Source of the DNA: Shewanella algidipiscicola
GTDB taxonomy: Bacteria > Pseudomonadota > Gammaproteobacteria > Enterobacterales > Shewanellaceae
Assembly: GCF_003605125.1 (NCBI RefSeq)
Contig: NZ_QPQT01000013.1
Location: 1 to 64,000, forward strand
Direction: 5' to 3'
Length of the DNA stretch: 64,000 bases
Shown here in pieces: positions 60,259 to 64,000 of the stretch; position 1 is the stretch's first letter, and each line of letters begins with the position of its first letter. Position numbers and translations under genes: made by a program. Below the pieces are notes generated by a model. The model saw nothing but the letters and a program-made list of their open reading frames with translations, did no database searches and was not told where the DNA came from.

Positions 60259-60312
60259 CTATAAGGATGGAATAAAAAAGAAAGTAAAAAAAGTGGTGTT
60301 ATTCATTTTCAT
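60259..60312 (-). CDS. pheL: pheA leader peptide
   Basis: 17-aa frame MKMNNTTFFTFFFIPSL with five Phe codons (TTT/TTC), ending TAG directly before the antiterminator arm. E. coli PheL is equally Phe-rich. Translation speed over the Phe codons would sense charged tRNA-Phe. An in-frame ATG at 60318 is an alternative start. No clear Shine-Dalgarno sequence is visible, and the promoter predicted at 60320-60348 would give a nearly leaderless message. Confidence 0.88.
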   Translation of the reverse strand: MKMNNTTFFTFFFIPSL

Positions 60313-60319
60313 AGCCATC

Positions 60320-60348
60320 AAATTAGATCGCTATGTAGTGAGTGTCAA
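60320..60348 (-). promoter_or_regulatory. Sigma-70 promoter of pheL-pheA
   Basis: TTGACA (60343-60348) and TAATTT (60320-60325) on the minus strand are separated by 17 bp. The start would fall near 60313, almost at the pheL start codon. Confidence 0.7.
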
Positions 60349-60394
60349 TGAAAAGTTATGCAGTCTGTCCATTTATTATTTTAGTCAGAGTATG

Positions 60395-60419
60395 AAAAAG
60401 CGCACCATCAGGTGCGCTT
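60395..60419 (-). terminator. Intrinsic terminator upstream of the pheL promoter
   Basis: On the minus strand AAGCGCACC / GGTGCGCTT with a TGAT loop, followed by TTTC. It would end a transcript coming from raiA or from the structured array at 60475-61128, just before the pheL promoter begins. Confidence 0.85.
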
Positions 60420-60474
60420 AGTTGGAGCTTAGATTGCATTATCAAAATCGGTAGGCCCTCCTTTAATTTGCTAA

Positions 60475-61128
60475 GGATCCTTGGTTTACTCAAATTCAAT
60501 TTGGTATTGAATTGATGTGGATCCTGCTGACAACCCGGCGACGATGCTATTACATTAGCGATGTTCCAAACGTTGATTAAATCAATGTTACGTGGCTTTA
60601 TCTGTCGCCGTTAAAAAACGTATTTGCCTTTCACTCAAACTCTACTCTCTCCTTACGTTGTTAGTGCGCCATTTACATTCACTGTCGTTGTGAAACCGGC
60701 GGCCTTACCAAAGAGAGACGACCATTACTGTTTAGCTCGTTAGCTGACCCTTGTTGGCACATATAGTTACCATAAGGCTAGGATAGTCGTCGTTTTTGTA
60801 TCGTGCTGCAAAATCGAATTCAAGTGTCGGCGTTCTCCTATGTGTATTTCAGATTTACCTGTATTGTCATTTTTCAATATCGCTCTACCTCCAAGTATAA
60901 CAAGGGGTGACAACATCGCTAGTTTGTTAGCCAGGTTCCTCAAGTTAAGTTAATAACCTGTTGAGGCAGGTGTTGGTTGCCACAGCCCAATCGATATAGC
61001 ACTAAAGGTAAGTTCACCTTAATCATTAAGCATCTATCGAAAATCGAATATAGCAACTGTAGACAATGTGGCTAGTTTGCTAGCTGTACTCCTCGATATT
61101 TATTGAGGCTAAAGTTATTGTCTACAGT
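60475..61128 (-). repeat. Array of related multi-stem elements between raiA and pheL
   Basis: No gene lies here. Four units of about 73 nt each have an outer stem enclosing one or two hairpins. 60537-60609 has GGCGAC/GTCGCC; 60717-60791 has GACGAC/GTCGTC; 60911-60975 has CAACA/TGTTG; 61056-61128 has a perfect 12-bp stem ACTGTAGACAAT/ATTGTCTACAGT. The last two share GCTAGTTTG(T/C)TAGC and CCTC...GAGG hairpins and are clearly related; the first two carry weaker versions (GCTA...TAGC, TTAGCTCGTTAGCTGA). Another hairpin with GGATCC at both ends is at 60475-60524. The strand is inferred from the minus-strand terminator at 60395-60419. It could be a long 3' untranslated region of raiA or a separate RNA. 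Confidence 0.55.
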
Positions 61129-61144
61129 CTAAAGAAAACTCTTT

Positions 61145-61519
61145 CTACGCGATATACTCCTTATCAAATGTTTCTTCGTGTTCATCTTCTAAGTCATCAC
61201 CAACAACATCATTATTGATGACGGGTACTGCGCGACGCGCTCCTTCAGGTTTGTGGTTTAAACGGTTAAGTTGCTTTTCAAGCTTTTGTCCCATGGCATT
61301 GATTGCGGCATAAAGATCTTTGTCTGTTGCTTGGGCAAATAATTGATTACTGGGAATACCGACCGATGCTTCTATTTTAAATCCTTGTTTTTCTTGTTCT
61401 ATGATGACATGTGGATTAATTAACTGAATATCGTGTCTACTGAGTTTCTCCAATCTGCTTTCAATACGTTCACGGATAGGTGCAGTTACGTCGAAATCTT
61501 TGCTAGTAATCTTTATCAT
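61145..61519 (-). CDS. raiA: Ribosome-associated inhibitor RaiA (YfiA-like)
   Basis: 124 aa, short HPF/RaiA family. MIKITSKDFDVTAPIRERIESRLEKL, INPHVIIEQEKQGF, AAINAMGQKLEKQLNRLNHK and a C-terminal acidic tail (DDLEDEHEETFD), which in E. coli RaiA blocks 100S dimer formation. It binds the 30S A and P sites and stabilises idle 70S ribosomes in cold shock or stationary phase. The raiA-pheL-pheA order is the same as in E. coli. Confidence 0.93.
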   Translation of the reverse strand: MIKITSKDFDVTAPIRERIESRLEKLSRHDIQLINPHVIIEQEKQGFKIEASVGIPSNQLFAQATDKDLYAAINAMGQKLEKQLNRLNHKPEGARRAVPVINNDVVGDDLEDEHEETFDKEYIA

Positions 61520-61790
61520 ATGTCCAACCTTATCTTTGTTTCCTTGAGTTCAGACTACCAATTTCGTCCATTAATAACGTGATCTAGATCATGTTTGGTG
61601 GCGGTGTTTTTATGTTTAGCGCTTTATTTGATGGCATCGACAAAATGGCTAAATAAACATTAGGAATAGCTTGTATTTCTAATGTTAAGGCGTCATATTT
61701 GACGGGATAACTTCCGGTATTCATTTATATTTGCCTCTGTGAGTCGCTTCAAATATCATCATCAGCATCTTCTGTTGTAAGGGAAATTAG

Positions 61791-62474
61791 ATGTCTTCTA
61801 AACTTTCTAGTGTCGATAATAAAATCAAATTAAAGGTGTGGGATCTGCCCACCCGAATCTTTCATTGGGGCACGATAGGGCTACTCGGTGCACTGTGGTG
61901 GAGCGCCGATGTCGGAGAGATGCAATGGCATCAGATATTTGCTTACTCCTTAATGGTATTGATTATATTTCGCGTGTTATGGGGCTTTATAGGTAGCGAT
62001 ACCGCGCGCTTTAGCCATTTCGTTAAACCGCCTAAACAAGTTATAGGCTATTTAAAGCAACCGACTAAAGCCACACTTGGGCATAACCCATTGGGGGGCT
62101 ATATGGTGGTGACCATGATGGTGATATTGTTGGTGCAATTAGGCAGTGGTTTGTTTGCTACCGATGAAGTGTTTACCGAAGGGCCTCTTTATCGTTATGT
62201 GAGTAGTGATCTTAGTAGCGCGTTAACTTGGTTACATAAGATGAACTTTAATGTGCTGTTAGCGCTGGCGGCTATGCATATTTTAGCGGTTATTGTACAT
62301 GGTTTTAAAGGCGATAAATTGGTGGGGGCAATGATCACAGGTTATAAATACGTGACTAAAGATATGGTTGCTGAATTAAGGTTCCGCTCTAATTTTGTCG
62401 CATTGATCTTGGTCGGAATATTGATGGGGCTTGTGGTCAATTATTTGATTTTACCGTTAACAGTGATGTTGTAG
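61791..62474 (+). CDS. Cytochrome b561-type membrane protein
   Basis: 227 aa, four to five membrane helices. The opening KVWDLPTRIFHWGTIGLLGALWW carries the first heme-ligand histidine; further candidates are in EMQWHQIFAYSL, LTWLHKMNFNVLL and ALAAMHILAVIVHGF, giving the paired histidines for two b hemes. Members take electrons from quinol or cytochrome c partners. The gene converges on a cytochrome c' gene, a pairing seen often in proteobacteria. Confidence 0.88.
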   Translation: MSSKLSSVDNKIKLKVWDLPTRIFHWGTIGLLGALWWSADVGEMQWHQIFAYSLMVLIIFRVLWGFIGSDTARFSHFVKPPKQVIGYLKQPTKATLGHNPLGGYMVVTMMVILLVQLGSGLFATDEVFTEGPLYRYVSSDLSSALTWLHKMNFNVLLALAAMHILAVIVHGFKGDKLVGAMITGYKYVTKDMVAELRFRSNFVALILVGILMGLVVNYLILPLTVML

Positions 62475-62496
62475 CTATTAGATCGCCCAATAATGT

Positions 62497-62527
62497 AAAA
62501 GTTAGCGGCTGATACCGCTAACTTTTT
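62497..62527. terminator. Intrinsic terminator after cytochrome b561
   Basis: AAAAGTTAGCGG / CCGCTAACTTTTT with a six-base loop, 22 bp after the stop. A residues on the left and T residues on the right would let it act in both directions. Confidence 0.92.
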
Positions 62528-62628
62528 ATATGTTCTTTTATACAAGTATTATATTACTGGGTTAACTTATACTTGGAGTTTGATTGAGCCGCTTGCCTTT
62601 GTTGCTTGGCAAACTGAGTTGCTAACTC

Positions 62629-63090
62629 TTAATCTTTTTTGTATACGTCGTGGCAGCCTTTACAGCTCTTACCTGTAGCCATAAATGCCGCTTTTAACGC
62701 ATTGTTATCATCGCTTTGTGCTGCAACGGCAAGCTTAGCAGCGTTATCTTGAAACTCACTCATTTTGCTATCAAAATCAGCTTTATCGCTCCAAATCTTA
62801 GCCAATGCTTCAGTATTACCTTTATCTGAACCGGCAACAAAACCTTCTGCTGGTAGTTGGCTTAGTGCTGCAACATTTTGCGCGCGCATCGCGAATACCT
62901 CTGCGTCAAATGGTTTTTCCCCCTTTAACATAGCGCCCATATCGCCAAAGTTGTGTGCGATCAAACCAAATGCCGATTGACGATATTCGATTGCATCATC
63001 AACTTCTTTAAAATTATTAGCGTGTGCAGCTGAGGCTAGCATTACGCCACCAGTTAGTGCGAGTAGGCCGAGCTTAATCTGTTTTTTCAT
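62629..63090 (-). CDS. Cytochrome c'
   Basis: 153 aa. Signal peptide MKKQIKLGLLALTGGVMLASAAHA, then a four-helix cytochrome c' with the heme attachment motif CKGCH at the C-terminus (Cys143, Cys146, His147) and the helix RQSAFGLIAHNFGDMGAMLKG near residues 37-57. Class II cytochromes c' are periplasmic and often bind NO; several relate to NO resistance. Function not determined from sequence alone. Confidence 0.92.
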   Translation of the reverse strand: MKKQIKLGLLALTGGVMLASAAHANNFKEVDDAIEYRQSAFGLIAHNFGDMGAMLKGEKPFDAEVFAMRAQNVAALSQLPAEGFVAGSDKGNTEALAKIWSDKADFDSKMSEFQDNAAKLAVAAQSDDNNALKAAFMATGKSCKGCHDVYKKD

Positions 63091-63331
63091 AGGATGGTTC
63101 TCACGAATTATGATGTTTATGTGACTTGATGCGATTATTCTAAGCGCAATTAACTGTCAGATACCAATGATTTTTTATTAAAGTTACTTCAAAGTTTGTT
63201 GCCAAATGTGTTTCATGGATGAAAGCCTAAATATCACGGTGATTATCATGTTTTAGACTGACTTTTATAGCCTTTAGTACCGCTTTGTTGATACACTTTC
63301 GTAATGGTCAACGATTACAACAGAGGTTGCT

Positions 63332-63607
63332 GTGCGCGCCAATTGGGATCTAGTGTTAAATAAGGTGATGATTCATCAAGAGCAAGGTGCGTTAGACGCA
63401 TTATTCGATTTATTGCTTACCGAAGAGGAACGAAGTGCCGTTGCGGGTCGTTTAAAAGTGTTTCAAGCATTGTTGCAGGGGGAAATGAGCCAGCGCCAGA
63501 TGGCTGCTGAATTTGAGATAAGTATTGCGACCATTACACGCTGCTCTAACTACCTTAAACATATGACAGAGGCGGAACGAGAGAAGGTTAAAGCTTTAAT
63601 CTTGTAG
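63332..63607 (+). CDS. trpR: Trp operon repressor
   Basis: 91 aa from a GTG with AGAGG upstream. The helix-turn-helix QRQMAAEFEISIATITRCSNYLK (about residues 53-75) and the LTEEERSAVAGRLKVFQALL segment are typical of TrpR, which binds L-tryptophan and represses trp genes. Slightly shorter than the E. coli protein (108 aa) at the N-terminus. No operator was found in its own upstream region. Confidence 0.93.
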   Translation: MRANWDLVLNKVMIHQEQGALDALFDLLLTEEERSAVAGRLKVFQALLQGEMSQRQMAAEFEISIATITRCSNYLKHMTEAEREKVKALIL

Positions 63608-63785
63608 AAGTGCTTCTTTGAACAATCTGTTTTGTAACGGCTTGGTTAAATCATAACCTTCCCATCGCTTATAAATAGCTATTGTAGTCAACTAATTAGG
63701 GTCTCTACCTGCGAGACCCCAAATATAAGCTAATAACCAGACTTTTTATAAGGCATAAGGTGGTTATGTTAAAAGTGGGGGGCGT

Positions 63786-64000
63786 TTAAGATTGTGAGAC
63801 TCGATGTTTTCGATAATTCGCTCGTTGAATTAAGATATAAGTTGCGTAACTGACAAGTGCAATGGCAATGATATTTATGGCTGATGACGGTGTAAAACGA
63901 AATAAATAGGTAGCGCTGAGTAATAAGATAAAAGGCATTAAGTTATATAGGGCAAAAGGCAATACACCGCGTTTTCGTTTGCGGCCGGATGATGACGGCG
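63786..64000 (-). CDS. Partial inner membrane protein, C-terminal part
   Basis: An open frame on the minus strand enters from the right edge and ends at TAA (63786-63788), giving at least 70 residues. It includes a basic GRKRKRG, two hydrophobic stretches (LPFALYNLMPFILLLSATYLF and SAINIIAIALVSYATYIL) and a basic tail RANYRKHRVSQS. The coding bias looks real. The N-terminus is outside the window and I cannot name the family. Confidence 0.65.
   Translation of the reverse strand, partial: PSSSGRKRKRGVLPFALYNLMPFILLLSATYLFRFTPSSAINIIAIALVSYATYILIQRANYRKHRVSQS

Noticed and set aside
60475..61128. Structured region considered as tmRNA, RNase P RNA, tRNAs or integron attC sites
   Set aside because: The conserved sequences of those RNAs are missing, there is no T-loop or resume frame, and the R'/R'' core sites and cassettes of attC arrays are absent.
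63699..63719. GGGTCTC/GAGACCC hairpin after trpR as a terminator
   Set aside because: No T-run follows on either strand, so it is not a standard intrinsic terminator.

Overview
The window looks like a chromosomal segment of a Shewanella-type gammaproteobacterium (Alteromonadales). Three things point there: a free-standing Hpt gene (hptA) beside yhcC-gltBD where enterobacteria carry arcB, followed by oxyR and a class III adenylate cyclase; pheA fused to a DAHP-synthase-like domain; and gene orders shared with E. coli (nadB / rpoE-rseABC-lepA-lepB-rnc-era-recO-pdxJ-acpS, and corB-ypjD / ffh-rpsP-rimM-trmD-rplS-aroF-tyrA / pheA-pheL-raiA). This attribution rests on recognised proteins and synteny; no database was searched.

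Layout. 1-244: a 50-bp tandem duplication inside the 3' end of an unrecognised reading frame. 330-3772 (minus): NTF2-like exported protein, TRIC-type channel, DUF2721 protein, CbiB-like membrane protein, mtnN. 3881-4656: 292-bp intergenic repeat, about 2.7 tandem copies. 4725-10159 (minus): a three-gene AT-rich accessory operon (radical SAM protein, 130-aa partner, 1360-aa nuclease-STAND NTPase). About 10.3-11.07 kb: diverged copies of the same repeat family in the opposite orientation. 11.2-21.3 kb: gltBD, yhcC, hptA, oxyR, cyaC. 22-31.6 kb: mutH, a DnaA-box-rich gap, rppH-ptsP, TauE exporter, thyA, nhaA and nhaR, sdhE-ygfX. 31.6-43 kb: nadB and the rpoE-to-acpS block. 43-48 kb: diguanylate cyclase, Mpo1-like protein, corB, ypjD. 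48.2-54.5 kb: ffh, ribosomal operon, aroF-tyrA. 54.7-58 kb: hcp-hcr and a small membrane protein. 58.1-61.5 kb: pheA with its Phe-rich leader and attenuator, an array of structured repeats, raiA. 61.8-64 kb: cytochrome b561, cytochrome c', trpR and the end of a membrane protein gene.

The strongest candidate for an undescribed system is the 4.7-10.2 kb operon. The large protein has an Mrr-like PD-(D/E)XK domain followed by a NACHT/STAND ATPase, the architecture of Avs-type anti-phage sensors. It is translationally coupled to a small protein and a radical SAM enzyme, and inverted copies of one repeat family flank the operon. Secondary points of interest are the dead DAHP-synthase domain on PheA, four roughly 73-nt stem-loop elements downstream of raiA, a cluster of DnaA boxes upstream of rppH, a Vibrio-type ThyA without lgt beside it, and several well-formed regulatory sites (sigma-E promoter of rpoE, NsrR-like palindrome at hcp, pheL attenuator, terminator-like hairpin in the rpsP leader).
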